NCBI RefSeq assembly: GCF_013602415.1
Contig: NZ_WPAG02000002.1
Coordinates: 3,661,480 to 3,725,479 of the forward strand
Length of the DNA stretch: 64,000 nt
Reading direction: 5' to 3'
DNA from: Rhodococcus sp. B50
Lineage (GTDB): Bacteria > Actinomycetota > Actinomycetes > Mycobacteriales > Mycobacteriaceae
Numbering within the stretch: the stretch's first letter is position 1; each line of letters opens with the position of its first letter. Made by a program: the position numbers and the translations under genes. A model generated the notes under the pieces. That model was not told the DNA's origin and ran no database searches. It saw only the letters and a program-made list of their open reading frames with translations. Shown in pieces: positions 44,509-52,533 of the stretch.

Positions 44509-45726
44509 TCAGGCCCGGTCCCATTCGATCGGCAGCGAGGTGAGACCGAGCTGGCCGCCGGTCTCGGTGAGCTCGACATCCGGCACGAGGCGGTACTCCG
44601 GAATCCTCTTGTGCCACTCCTCCAGAGCGATACGCAGTTCGCGGCGCGCGAGGTGGGATCCGAGGCAGCGGTGCGGGCCGGCACCGAACGCGATGTGATT
44701 GTTCGGCGAACGTTCGATGTCGACCTCCGCCGCGTCGTCGAACGCCTCCTCGTCGCGGGTCGCGCCGCTCAGCGGGAAGTTCACCATGTCGCCGGCCTTC
44801 AGCGGCACACCCTCGAGTTCGGTGTCGTGCATGACCTTCCGGGCGGGTACGACGATTGCGTAGGCGCGGAGGAACTCCTCGACCGCACCCGGGATGAGCG
44901 ACGGGTCCTCGACGATGCGCGCCCGATCCTCCGGATGCGACGCCAGGTGGTAGAACGCCCACCCCAGTGTCGCTGCCACCGTGTCGAGTCCGGCCATGAA
45001 CATCAGTAGGCAGAACGAGAGCAGATCCTCGTCCTTCACGGGCGCACCGTCGATCTCGAAGGTCAGCGCCTTGCTGACGATGTCGTCCTTGGGCTCGACG
45101 CGTCGCTCGGCGATGATCGACGCGAACCGCCCCATCACGGCCTGCATCGCAGCGAGCTGTTTCTGCCCGCGGGCTTCGACGTCGTCGTCGCTCCCGTGCA
45201 GAATCGCGTGTTCCCATTCCATGAACTGGTCGAGTTCCTCGACCGGCATGCCCATGAGCTCGAGGAAGATGGTCGCGGGGAACACCTGTGCGAACTCGCG
45301 CATGAAGTCCACCTGGTTGCCCGACCGCGACGCGATGTCGTCGGCCAGCCCGGCTGCGCACTCACGGATATGCGGTTCGAGCGACTCCACCCACTTGGGC
45401 GAGAACAACGGGCCGAGCTGGCGCCGCCACTGGTGGTGCTCGTCGCCGTCGAGCATCTCCGGGATCCACTTGAAAGCCGGGTTCGGGTCGAGTGGGGTGA
45501 CGACACTGTTCGAGAAGGTGTCGGGCCGCTGGAGCAGGTCGAGGATGCCCTCGTAGTTCACCACCGAGTAGAAACCGGGACCGAATTCGTTTCGGTAGAC
45601 AGCGGATTCGCTGCGCAGCTCGTCGTACTTCTCGAACCACGTGCCGGCCTTCTGCAGTTCGGTGTAGTTGAAATTGTGGACAGGGCAACCGGAGATGGCA
45701 GCTCGGTCGGATTCGGCTCGGGTCAT
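44509..45726 (-). CDS. Cytochrome P450
   Basis: A 405-residue soluble bacterial P450. The oxygen-activating I-helix motif is AGLDTV (245-250), the ExxR motif EFLR (284-287) and the haem loop FGAGPHRCLG with Cys354 as ligand. It would hydroxylate an organic substrate, receiving electrons through the ferredoxin encoded at the head of the operon; a ferredoxin reductase is not in the window. The region 178-192 is charged and lies where substrate-access helices usually are. CYP family number is not assigned. AAGGAT precedes the ATG at 45726. Confidence 0.93.
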   Translation of the reverse strand: MTRAESDRAAISGCPVHNFNYTELQKAGTWFEKYDELRSESAVYRNEFGPGFYSVVNYEGILDLLQRPDTFSNSVVTPLDPNPAFKWIPEMLDGDEHHQWRRQLGPLFSPKWVESLEPHIRECAAGLADDIASRSGNQVDFMREFAQVFPATIFLELMGMPVEELDQFMEWEHAILHGSDDDVEARGQKQLAAMQAVMGRFASIIAERRVEPKDDIVSKALTFEIDGAPVKDEDLLSFCLLMFMAGLDTVAATLGWAFYHLASHPEDRARIVEDPSLIPGAVEEFLRAYAIVVPARKVMHDTELEGVPLKAGDMVNFPLSGATRDEEAFDDAAEVDIERSPNNHIAFGAGPHRCLGSHLARRELRIALEEWHKRIPEYRLVPDVELTETGGQLGLTSLPIEWDRA

Positions 45727-45760
45727 GTCAGATCCTTACGAAGAGAAAATGCGAGTGGGC

Positions 45761-45847
45761 TCAGCCGCCGCCGGCGGCGCTCCATGTCCTCAGCCGCCGG
45801 TGGCGGCGCTCCATGTCCTCAGCCGCCGGTGGCGGCACTCCATGTGA
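45761..45847. repeat. Three tandem 29-bp copies of the aldehyde dehydrogenase gene tail
   Basis: Three consecutive 29-base units start at 45761, 45790 and 45819. The last is the real end of the aldehyde dehydrogenase gene with its TGA; the other two are nearly identical copies beyond the stop, each again ending in TGA. Each unit contains GCCGCC/GGCGGC arms, so the mRNA has three small GC-rich hairpins in a row before the P450 gene. Confidence 0.9.
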
Positions 45848-47291
45848 CGGCCTTGGTTTCCAGGTACTCGTCGAGTCCGGCTGCGCCCCATTCGCGTCCG
45901 AGTCCCGACTGCTTGTATCCGCCGAACGGCACGTGCGGGGTCACTCCCCCGCCACCTCCGTTGATCGACACGAAACCGGTGCGGATGCGCTTGGCGATGC
46001 CGTAGGCGCGCGCCGGATCGGCGGCGAACACGCTTCCCCCGAGACCGAATTCGCTCTCGTTGGCCAGACGGACGGCGTGATCGTCGTCGTCGAACGGGAT
46101 GATGACACCGACCGGGCCGAAGAACTCCTTCTGCGCGATATCCATCGAGTTGTCGACGTCGACGAACAGGGTCGGTTCGACGAAGTAGCCCTTGTCGAGT
46201 CCGACGGGGCGACCTCCACCGAAGGCGATCTTCGCGCCCTCCTCGACCCCACGGGCGATGAGCCTCTCGACCTTGGTGCGCTGCGCCTCGCTGATCAGCG
46301 GGCCCATCATCACGCTCGGATCGGCGGGATCGCCGACCGTGATGGTCCCCAGTCCCGCGGTCACGTAGGCGACAAGTTCGTCGTAGCGGGAACGGTGCAC
46401 GAGGGTGCGGGTGAACAGCGAGCATCCCTGCCCGGAGTGGGTGACCATGTTGCCGATCACCGATTCGGCGACCTTCGCCAGGTCGGCGTCCTCGCAGATG
46501 ATGTTGGCCGATTTGCCGCCGAGTTCGAGGACGACCTTCTTCAGGGTGGGGGCGGCCTGTTCGTAGACCGCGCGGCCGACCGTGTCGGATCCGGTGAAGC
46601 TCACCAGGTCGACGTCGCGACTGGTCGTGAGTTCGCGACCGGCCTCGGTGTCGCCGGTGACGATGTTGAGCACGCCCGGCGGGAGTCCGGCCTCCTCGGC
46701 GATCGTGCCGAGGATCAGCGCCTCGAGAGGCGTCGTGGGTGCCGGCTTGAGGACCGCGGTGCATCCGGCGGCCAACGCAGGCGCGACCTTCATGATGTTG
46801 AGGAAGAGCGGGAAGTTGTACGCCGAGATCAGCGCCGCGACACCGGCAGCCTCACGCAGGACGACGCCCTGACCGATCCCCTGCCCGATGGTGGGGAGCA
46901 CGGGCTTCTCGAAATCGAAGGACGGCAGAATGCGTTCGGCCATGTCGCGGAAGTGCTGCAGCGGAATGCCCACCTGGAGGTATTCGGCCAGCGCCCGGGT
47001 GGAACCCGCTTCGGCGATGCTCAGATCGACCAGCTCGGCACGGCGTTTGTCGAGGGCGTCGGCCATGCGCAGCATCACCTGCGCGCGTTCGCGCGGGCTC
47101 ATGTGCGGCCACGGACCTTCGTCGAACGCGCGTCTGGCCGCGGCGATCGCCCGGCGGACGTCGGTGACGGTGGCCTGCGGGGCGCGGCCGACGAGTTCGC
47201 CGTTGGCGGGGTTGAAGACGTCGAGGATCTCGCCGCCGTCGCTGTCCACCCAGACTCCGTCGATGAACAGCTGGGAAAAGTCGTGTGTCAC
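45819..47291 (-). CDS. Aldehyde dehydrogenase
   Basis: A 490-residue NAD(P)-dependent aldehyde dehydrogenase. Landmarks are ALISAYNFPLFLN (replacing PWNFP), KPAPTTPLEAL, FTGSDTVGR, the base Glu in VVLELGGKSANI, the nucleophile in SGQGCSLFTR, and EFFGPVG. The GTG at 47291 follows ACGGAGAA. It probably oxidises the aldehyde formed after P450 hydroxylation and SDR oxidation. The product acid could then be activated by the type III CoA-transferase encoded to the right. The last nine codons are part of a three-copy tandem repeat that continues downstream. Confidence 0.9.
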   Translation of the reverse strand: MTHDFSQLFIDGVWVDSDGGEILDVFNPANGELVGRAPQATVTDVRRAIAAARRAFDEGPWPHMSPRERAQVMLRMADALDKRRAELVDLSIAEAGSTRALAEYLQVGIPLQHFRDMAERILPSFDFEKPVLPTIGQGIGQGVVLREAAGVAALISAYNFPLFLNIMKVAPALAAGCTAVLKPAPTTPLEALILGTIAEEAGLPPGVLNIVTGDTEAGRELTTSRDVDLVSFTGSDTVGRAVYEQAAPTLKKVVLELGGKSANIICEDADLAKVAESVIGNMVTHSGQGCSLFTRTLVHRSRYDELVAYVTAGLGTITVGDPADPSVMMGPLISEAQRTKVERLIARGVEEGAKIAFGGGRPVGLDKGYFVEPTLFVDVDNSMDIAQKEFFGPVGVIIPFDDDDHAVRLANESEFGLGGSVFAADPARAYGIAKRIRTGFVSINGGGGGVTPHVPFGGYKQSGLGREWGAAGLDEYLETKAVTWSAATGG

Positions 47292-47328
47292 AGGATTCTC
47301 CGTACTGAGCAGGAACTGCGTGCGCAGT

Positions 47329-48189
47329 TCAGAAGGCCGGGGTGGCGGGACGGTTGCGCACGTAGCCGCCCGCATCGACACGCATTTGCATGCCCGTGAT
47401 GTACCGCGACTCGTCGGAGAGCAGGAACAGCACCGTGTCGGTGACGTCCTCGGGTTCGACGTAGGGAACGTTCATCACGCTCATGACGGGGAAGACCGGC
47501 AGGGCGTCCTCGAGGGTGGGCGACTCGAGATCGGGCCGGAACTGCCGGTACATGACCTCGCTGTTGAGCATGTCGGTGTTGCAGTTCGTCGGATGAACCG
47601 CGTTGACACGGATCTTCCTCTGCCCCAGCACGACCGACAGGTCGTTGACGAACGACGAGATCATTCGCTTGGCGAGTGAGTAGCCGAGCCCGCCCGTGCC
47701 GTTGGTGGGATTGTCTGTGGCTCCGGGGAGCAGAGCCGCGAGGCTACCGGTGGCCACGATCGAGCCGCCGTCGGCGAGATGGGGAAGACTCGCTTCGACC
47801 GCGTTGACGACGCCGACGAAGTCGACGGTGAACGCGTCCATGAAGGCCTGCGGATCGTCGGTTCCCAAGGGGCAGATGCCCGCCTGCGCGACCACGCCGT
47901 CGAGCCGGCCGAACTCCTCGACGCCCCGCTGCACGGCGTCGAACAGGGCCTGCCGGTCGCGGACGTCGGCGACGGTGGTCAGCAGGGTGCCGCCGGCCTC
48001 CTCGACGAGGCGGGTGGTCTCGGTGAGATCTTCCGGTGAGGCCAGGGGGTAGGCGTTGGTCTTGATGTTGTCGCAGAGGTCGACGCCGATGATCTTCGCG
48101 CCTTCACGCGCGAGGCGCACTGCGTGAGTGCGTCCCTGACCGCGGGCGACGCCGGTGACGAAGACGACTTTGTCCTGCAAACGGCCCAT
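47329..48189 (-). CDS. Mycofactocin-coupled SDR-family oxidoreductase
   Basis: A 286-residue SDR with the group's signature N terminus VVFVTGVARGQGRTHAVRLAREGA and the insert typical of mycofactocin-coupled dehydrogenases (GVDLCDN, then NPTNGTGGLGYSLAKRM carrying the Tyr-x3-Lys pair) and the end LLSDESRYITGMQMRVDAG. These enzymes keep nicotinamide tightly bound and recycle it with the redox peptide mycofactocin. The likely reaction is oxidation of a secondary or primary alcohol. AAAGGA precedes the ATG at 48189. Mycofactocin biosynthesis genes are not in the window. Confidence 0.88.
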   Translation of the reverse strand: MGRLQDKVVFVTGVARGQGRTHAVRLAREGAKIIGVDLCDNIKTNAYPLASPEDLTETTRLVEEAGGTLLTTVADVRDRQALFDAVQRGVEEFGRLDGVVAQAGICPLGTDDPQAFMDAFTVDFVGVVNAVEASLPHLADGGSIVATGSLAALLPGATDNPTNGTGGLGYSLAKRMISSFVNDLSVVLGQRKIRVNAVHPTNCNTDMLNSEVMYRQFRPDLESPTLEDALPVFPVMSVMNVPYVEPEDVTDTVLFLLSDESRYITGMQMRVDAGGYVRNRPATPAF

Positions 48190-48287
48190 GAGGGGTGTCC
48201 TTTGCTTCGGATCCGGTGGGAGGGGAGGTCGGGAAGGAAACGGACGAGATCGATTGCGATGCAGACTGCTTACGCGGTCGACACATG

Positions 48288-48476
48288 TCAGCGGAGGCTG
48301 ATGGCCCGTTCGGGGCACGCGGCGATGCCGGCGAGCACGGCAGCGTCGACGGGTTCGGAAACCTCACGGTCGAGCGGCAACGCGTATCCGTTGTCGTCGA
48401 TGTCGAAGACGTCGGGGGCGGCTTCCCAGCAACGCGCATGGCCGGAGCATTTTCCGGTGTCGATCGTAAGTCTCAT
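48288..48476 (-). CDS. Small 3Fe-4S-type ferredoxin, P450 partner
   Basis: A 62-residue ferredoxin. Cluster ligands are Cys10, Cys16 and Cys54 (CP motif), with His13 at the position of the missing fourth cysteine, the CxxHxxC...CP pattern of actinobacterial P450 redox partners. It would deliver electrons to the operon's P450. It is the first gene of the leftward catabolic operon; the 98-base gap to the SDR gene carries no other ORF. The upstream 229-base region holds probable operators. Confidence 0.9.
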   Translation of the reverse strand: MRLTIDTGKCSGHARCWEAAPDVFDIDDNGYALPLDREVSEPVDAAVLAGIAACPERAISLR

Positions 48477-48555
48477 GAAGCCCTGCTTTCGACGTGGACG
48501 AAAGAGACGAAGTACTGACGGTCGCGGCAGATCATGAGACCGAATCCCCCGATCG

Positions 48556-48572
48556 GTCTCACTGCCTGAGAC
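48556..48572. promoter_or_regulatory. Perfect dyad GTCTCA-N5-TGAGAC between ferredoxin and tetR genes
   Basis: This six-base perfect dyad lies in the 229-base divergent region (48477-48705). It is a candidate operator for the TetR regulator. An AT-rich stretch with ACCAAGTTTACT (48627-48638) follows and may hold a promoter. Confidence 0.45.
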
Positions 48573-48705
48573 TCATTGGACACACCGTAGCAACATCGAA
48601 CCCGTAAGTCGAGACCTGGATCACACTTTTTACCAAGTTTACTATGTGGCGGATCACCTGCTCCGGACGAGTTGCGGCGTCCACCGTTAGGGTGAGGTGG
48701 TGGCG

Positions 48706-49392
48706 ATGGACGACTCCGTGACGACCGGCGAGATGAGCCTGCGAGAGCGCCTCGTTCGCGCCGCCGACGAGGAGATCCGGCACCGCGGCACCGTCTCCGT
48801 GAGCATGACCGCGATCGCCGAACGCGCAGGCGTCTCCCGCGCGACGGCCTTCCGGCAACTCGGCGGCGCTCAGGAGATGATCGTCCAGGTGGGGTTGCTC
48901 CGCGCCGAACGCCATATCGAGCGCGCACTCGAACGCTCGGCCGGCCAGGGCGACATCTTCGCGAAGATGGAAGACACGATGGCCTACAATGCCCGGGAAT
49001 TGCCCGAGGATCCGGTGATCGTCGCTCTCATGGCGCAGCATTCGGCCTCCGCACGGCATCCAGACATCCTCGCCGTCACCTCGGCGGTCTCCGAGCCCCT
49101 GCTCCGGACCGGCCAGGAGGCGGGACTCATCCGCACCGACATCCCGTTGGCCGAACTGCTCGAATACCTCATCGAGCAGACCTTTCTCGCGGCCGAGGAC
49201 CCCAAGCGGTCCGACGAGGCCGCGCGACTGCGCTTCCGCAGATATGTCGTCCCCGCGCTGCGTCCCCAGCCCTCCGAGGACGGTGGCGACGCCGCGCGGG
49301 ACGAACTCGAGAAGGCGCTCGCGGCGGCGATCGATGCGCTCGGCGCCGCGAACCGCGCGGTACGGACGTTGCGGCGCGACGCTGCCGAGTGA
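48706..49392 (+). CDS. TetR-family regulator of the catabolic island
   Basis: A 228-residue TetR regulator. The HTH is in residues 9-55 (MSLRERLVRAADEEIRHRGTVSVSMTAIAERAGVSRATAFRQLGG region). The ligand domain is longer than average with an Ala-rich C-terminal helix (DELEKALAAAIDAL). The ATG at 48706 has GAGG eight bases upstream; GTG codons at 48697 and 48700 are also possible, the latter matching a leaderless start after TAGGGT (48688-48693). It is divergent from the ferredoxin-P450 operon and convergent with the CoA-transferase gene. Confidence 0.82.
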   Translation: MDDSVTTGEMSLRERLVRAADEEIRHRGTVSVSMTAIAERAGVSRATAFRQLGGAQEMIVQVGLLRAERHIERALERSAGQGDIFAKMEDTMAYNARELPEDPVIVALMAQHSASARHPDILAVTSAVSEPLLRTGQEAGLIRTDIPLAELLEYLIEQTFLAAEDPKRSDEAARLRFRRYVVPALRPQPSEDGGDAARDELEKALAAAIDALGAANRAVRTLRRDAAE

Positions 49393-49404
49393 TCGTGAGC
49401 CGGA

Positions 49405-50634
49405 TTACGTGACGGCACCGGCTATCTTGAGTTCGATGAGCTTGTCGTCGTCGAATCCGAGTTCACGAAGGATGTCGTCGGTGTGTTCGGCGAACTGGGG
49501 CGCCCGGGTCATCCGTACAGGGGCGTTGTCGAACTTCACCGGGCTGGCCACGAGCTTCTGCGGTGTGCCGTCGGCATCGGTCACCTCCACGATCCGCCCG
49601 TTCGCCACGAGCGCTTCGTCGTGGCCGAGATCCCAGCCGTCCTGCACCGGCGCCCACTGCCCGGTCAGGGACGCGAACACCTCGAGCCAGTGGTCGTAGT
49701 CGCGTTGCGCGATCGCCTCGGCGAACCATCCTCCGATCTCCTCGGCATGCTGGAAGATCGCTTCCATCGACGCGAAGCGCTCGTCGTCGACGAGGTGCTC
49801 GAGACCGAGAGCGGTGACGAATTCGTTCCAGTAGCGCGTGGGCTGGAGCATCGAGAACTGCAGCCAGCGTCCGTCGGCGGTGCGATACGAGCCGCTGAGA
49901 GGATTGCCGGGCGCTGCCGTCGTGCGTCGGATCTTCGGCAGCGGCCCACCCGTGAACAGCGAGAGGTTGACGGAGAACTGGGTGGCCCAGGCGCCCACCG
50001 CGAGCAGCGACACGTCGACCTCCGACGGTTCGCCGGTGCGTTCCCGTCCGGCGATCGCGGCGGCGATCCCGCCCGCGATGGTCATGCCTCCGATGTTGTC
50101 GCCGTATGCACCGGACGGCATGAACGCCATGTGCTCGGCATCGGGTGGCATGACACCGTCGGCGCTTCCGCCGCGCGCCCAGAAGGCCGTCGCGTCGTAG
50201 GCACCCTTGTCGGCGTCGGGACCCTCGGTGCCGAAACCGCTTCCGGTGACGTAGATGATCTCCGGATTGATCGCCCGGACGTCCTCGAGGGTGATCGAGA
50301 GCTTGGCCCGGGGACCGGGTAGGTAGTTCGTCAGGAAGACGTCGCTGCGCCGGATCAGCTCCTCGAGGACGGGGCGTGCCTCGGGGATGGCGAGATCGAT
50401 CCCGATGCTGCGTTTGCTGCGGTTGGGACCTTCCATGATCGGCGCGAACGACGAGCCCGCCCTGCCCGCGTCGAGTCCGAGCACACGGACGAGTCCGCGC
50501 TGGGCGTCGCCGTTCTCGGCGTGCTCGACCTTCACGATGTCGGCTCCCCAGTCGGCGAGCACCGCGCCGGCGGCGGGAACGAAAGTGAACTGTGCGACCT
50601 CGAGAATGCGGATGCCCTCCAAGGGACGGTCCAT
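49405..50634 (-). CDS. CaiB/BaiF-type (class III) CoA-transferase
   Basis: A 409-residue type III CoA-transferase, which moves CoA between carboxylic acids through an aspartyl-CoA thioester. The N-terminal fold starts LEGIRILEVAQFTFVPAAGAVLADWGADIVKVE, the catalytic Asp lies in GAYDATAFWARGG, and later parts include SEVDVSLLAVGAW and TAAPGNPLSGSYRTADGRW. It probably activates the carboxylic acid made by the P450-SDR-ALDH set. It follows the OB/thiolase fusion gene by 55 bases on the same strand, forming a two-gene operon that converges on the TetR gene. Confidence 0.88.
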   Translation of the reverse strand: MDRPLEGIRILEVAQFTFVPAAGAVLADWGADIVKVEHAENGDAQRGLVRVLGLDAGRAGSSFAPIMEGPNRSKRSIGIDLAIPEARPVLEELIRRSDVFLTNYLPGPRAKLSITLEDVRAINPEIIYVTGSGFGTEGPDADKGAYDATAFWARGGSADGVMPPDAEHMAFMPSGAYGDNIGGMTIAGGIAAAIAGRERTGEPSEVDVSLLAVGAWATQFSVNLSLFTGGPLPKIRRTTAAPGNPLSGSYRTADGRWLQFSMLQPTRYWNEFVTALGLEHLVDDERFASMEAIFQHAEEIGGWFAEAIAQRDYDHWLEVFASLTGQWAPVQDGWDLGHDEALVANGRIVEVTDADGTPQKLVASPVKFDNAPVRMTRAPQFAEHTDDILRELGFDDDKLIELKIAGAVT

Positions 50635-50689
50635 GACGACTCCTGACCTGGTCGGTTACGGATGTTCGGGTGAGCGGGGACGTTCTTCG

Positions 50690-52342
50690 CTATCGGGTCC
50701 GGAGGAGCATCGCGCCCGACGGCACGCCGCCGCCGGCGGTGACGACGGCGACCCTCGCGTCGGCGACCTGCGCCCCGGGAGCCTGGCCTCTCAGCTGCAG
50801 CACCGCTTCACGGACGAAGCCGTAGCCGTGGGTGCGACCGGCCGACAACTGACCGCCGTGGGGGTTGAGGGGTAGCACGCCGTCGACGGAGATGCCCTTG
50901 CCGCCGTCGACGAAGTCGGCGGCACCTCCGAATTCGCAGAAGCCGAGACCTTCGAGCCACGACAGCGCGTTGAACGTGAAGCCGTCGTACAGCAGGGCCA
51001 CGTCGACGTCGTCGGGTCGTAGATCCGTGCGACTCCACAGGTGCGCGGCCGGGCCGAGCGACTGCGGGAGGTGGGTGAGCGTGCCCTGGTCCCAGGACAG
51101 GTTCTCCGTGATCTGCGTACCGACGGCCTCGACGAGTACGGGTTCGTGCCGCAGATCGGCGGCGGCGTCGACCGCGGAGACGACGACTGCGACCGCCCCG
51201 TCGACGGGGACGTCGCAGTCGTACAGCCCGAAGGGAGTCGAGACGACGCGGGCGGAGAGATAGTCGTCGATTGTGATCGGATCTCGGTACACCGCTTCGG
51301 GATTGGACGAGGCATTGCCGCGGGCCGTGACCGCGATCGCCCCGAGGGCGTCCTTGGCGTCGCCGTAGCGGTGGAAATAATGCGACGCCTGGCACGCGAT
51401 CCAGTTGGCTGCGGAGACCGCGCCGAAGGGATGTCGGAACTCGAGCATGCCCGTGGCCTTGCCGCTCCCGACCGACCACTTCCCGGCCTTCACCAGTTCC
51501 GAGTGGGTCGACTCCCACACGGTGCGGAAGCACAGCACGTGACGACACAGACCGGATGCGACGGCGAGCATCGCCGCGACGATCGACCCGTTCTGCCCCG
51601 GCAGGTCGCCGCCACCGTTCACCCATACCGGCCGGATGCGAAGCGCCTGTTCGACCGGCATGATGCCGCCCTCGGAGATCCCTCCGGGGGCCGCGCCGGG
51701 ATAGGTGGACAGGCCGTCGATGTCGGCGAGCGTCAGTCCGGCGTCCTCGACCGCGCGCAGGCACGCGTCGACGGTGAGCGTCAGCGGGTCCACCATGAGC
51801 CGCCGGCCGACCGCGGACTGCCCCACACCGGTGAGCGCGACCCGGTCCTCGAACTTCTCGGCGGAGACCGGGATCCGGAGATGCGTGCGCACGTCCTCGG
51901 GTTCCGGCATCGGACCGGGCTCGTCGCCGGCCTCGGGGTCGGGTCGGAACAGCGGCAACCAGATGTCGTCGGCTGCTTGTTCGAAGACGACCCGCACGCG
52001 ATCACCCACTGCGACGTTGCCGGGCTCGCATCCGACGATGTTCGTGGTGAGGCGGACGCCCGGGTCCTCCTCCAGTGCGACGATCGCGATGACGTAAGGC
52101 GGTGGGAGATCCGATAGCCACTGCTGCGCATTGACCGTCACGCCGACGACGACGGCGCGTCCCGAGACGGGTTGCAGCGAGATGTCGCGGGAGGTGCACT
52201 CCGAGCACAGCACCGCGGTGGGGTGCATGAGCTTTCCGCAGGCGTCGCACTGCGCGACCCTCAGGACACCGTCGGCCCCGGAGGCCCAGAACGCGGCGGT
52301 CGTCGGGGTGGGTTGAGGCAACGGTCTCCGGGACGCTCCCAC
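50690..52342 (-). CDS. OB-fold (DUF35) zinc-ribbon protein fused to a thiolase/Ltp-type domain
   Basis: A 550-residue fusion. Residues 25-150 are a DUF35 module with a zinc ribbon (Cys32, 35, 46, 49) and OB-fold; residues 165-550 are a non-condensing thiolase/lipid-transfer-protein domain (VALTGVGQSAVGRR, ALLYDGFTFNALSWLEGLGF, NPHGGQLSAGRTHGYGFV). In steroid breakdown Ltp2 and the DUF35 protein ChsH2 are separate proteins that together perform retro-aldol cleavage; here both modules are in one chain. It should cleave or bind an acyl-CoA. GTG start with AAGG upstream. Confidence 0.85.
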   Translation of the reverse strand: MGASRRPLPQPTPTTAAFWASGADGVLRVAQCDACGKLMHPTAVLCSECTSRDISLQPVSGRAVVVGVTVNAQQWLSDLPPPYVIAIVALEEDPGVRLTTNIVGCEPGNVAVGDRVRVVFEQAADDIWLPLFRPDPEAGDEPGPMPEPEDVRTHLRIPVSAEKFEDRVALTGVGQSAVGRRLMVDPLTLTVDACLRAVEDAGLTLADIDGLSTYPGAAPGGISEGGIMPVEQALRIRPVWVNGGGDLPGQNGSIVAAMLAVASGLCRHVLCFRTVWESTHSELVKAGKWSVGSGKATGMLEFRHPFGAVSAANWIACQASHYFHRYGDAKDALGAIAVTARGNASSNPEAVYRDPITIDDYLSARVVSTPFGLYDCDVPVDGAVAVVVSAVDAAADLRHEPVLVEAVGTQITENLSWDQGTLTHLPQSLGPAAHLWSRTDLRPDDVDVALLYDGFTFNALSWLEGLGFCEFGGAADFVDGGKGISVDGVLPLNPHGGQLSAGRTHGYGFVREAVLQLRGQAPGAQVADARVAVVTAGGGVPSGAMLLRTR

Positions 52343-52365
52343 TGTTCACCTTCTCTGTCCGATCA

Positions 52366-52383
52366 CCAAGTTAGACAACTTGG
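52366..52383. promoter_or_regulatory. Palindrome CCAAGTT-N4-AACTTGG in a divergent promoter region
   Basis: A perfect seven-base dyad with an AGAC centre, 24 bases upstream of the OB/thiolase gene and 151 upstream of the kinase gene. CCAAGTTTA, similar to one half, occurs near the ferredoxin operon (48628). It may bind the TetR or the GntR regulator of the island. Confidence 0.5.
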
Positions 52384-52533
52384 GGACGGATGCTAGCACC
52401 GACTATGACACACGTCACCATTCACCTCGGAGCTCACGGGAAACCGCGACGAACACTACCCAGAGCTCGATGAGATATATAACCTAGTGCACAACCATCG
52501 GGGTGACAGCGCACGAAGGAGCAGGGTACGAAC

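Noticed and set aside
45761..45847. The three 29-bp repeats as a CRISPR array
   Set aside because: The units are directly adjacent without spacers and one is the end of a gene. No cas gene is near.
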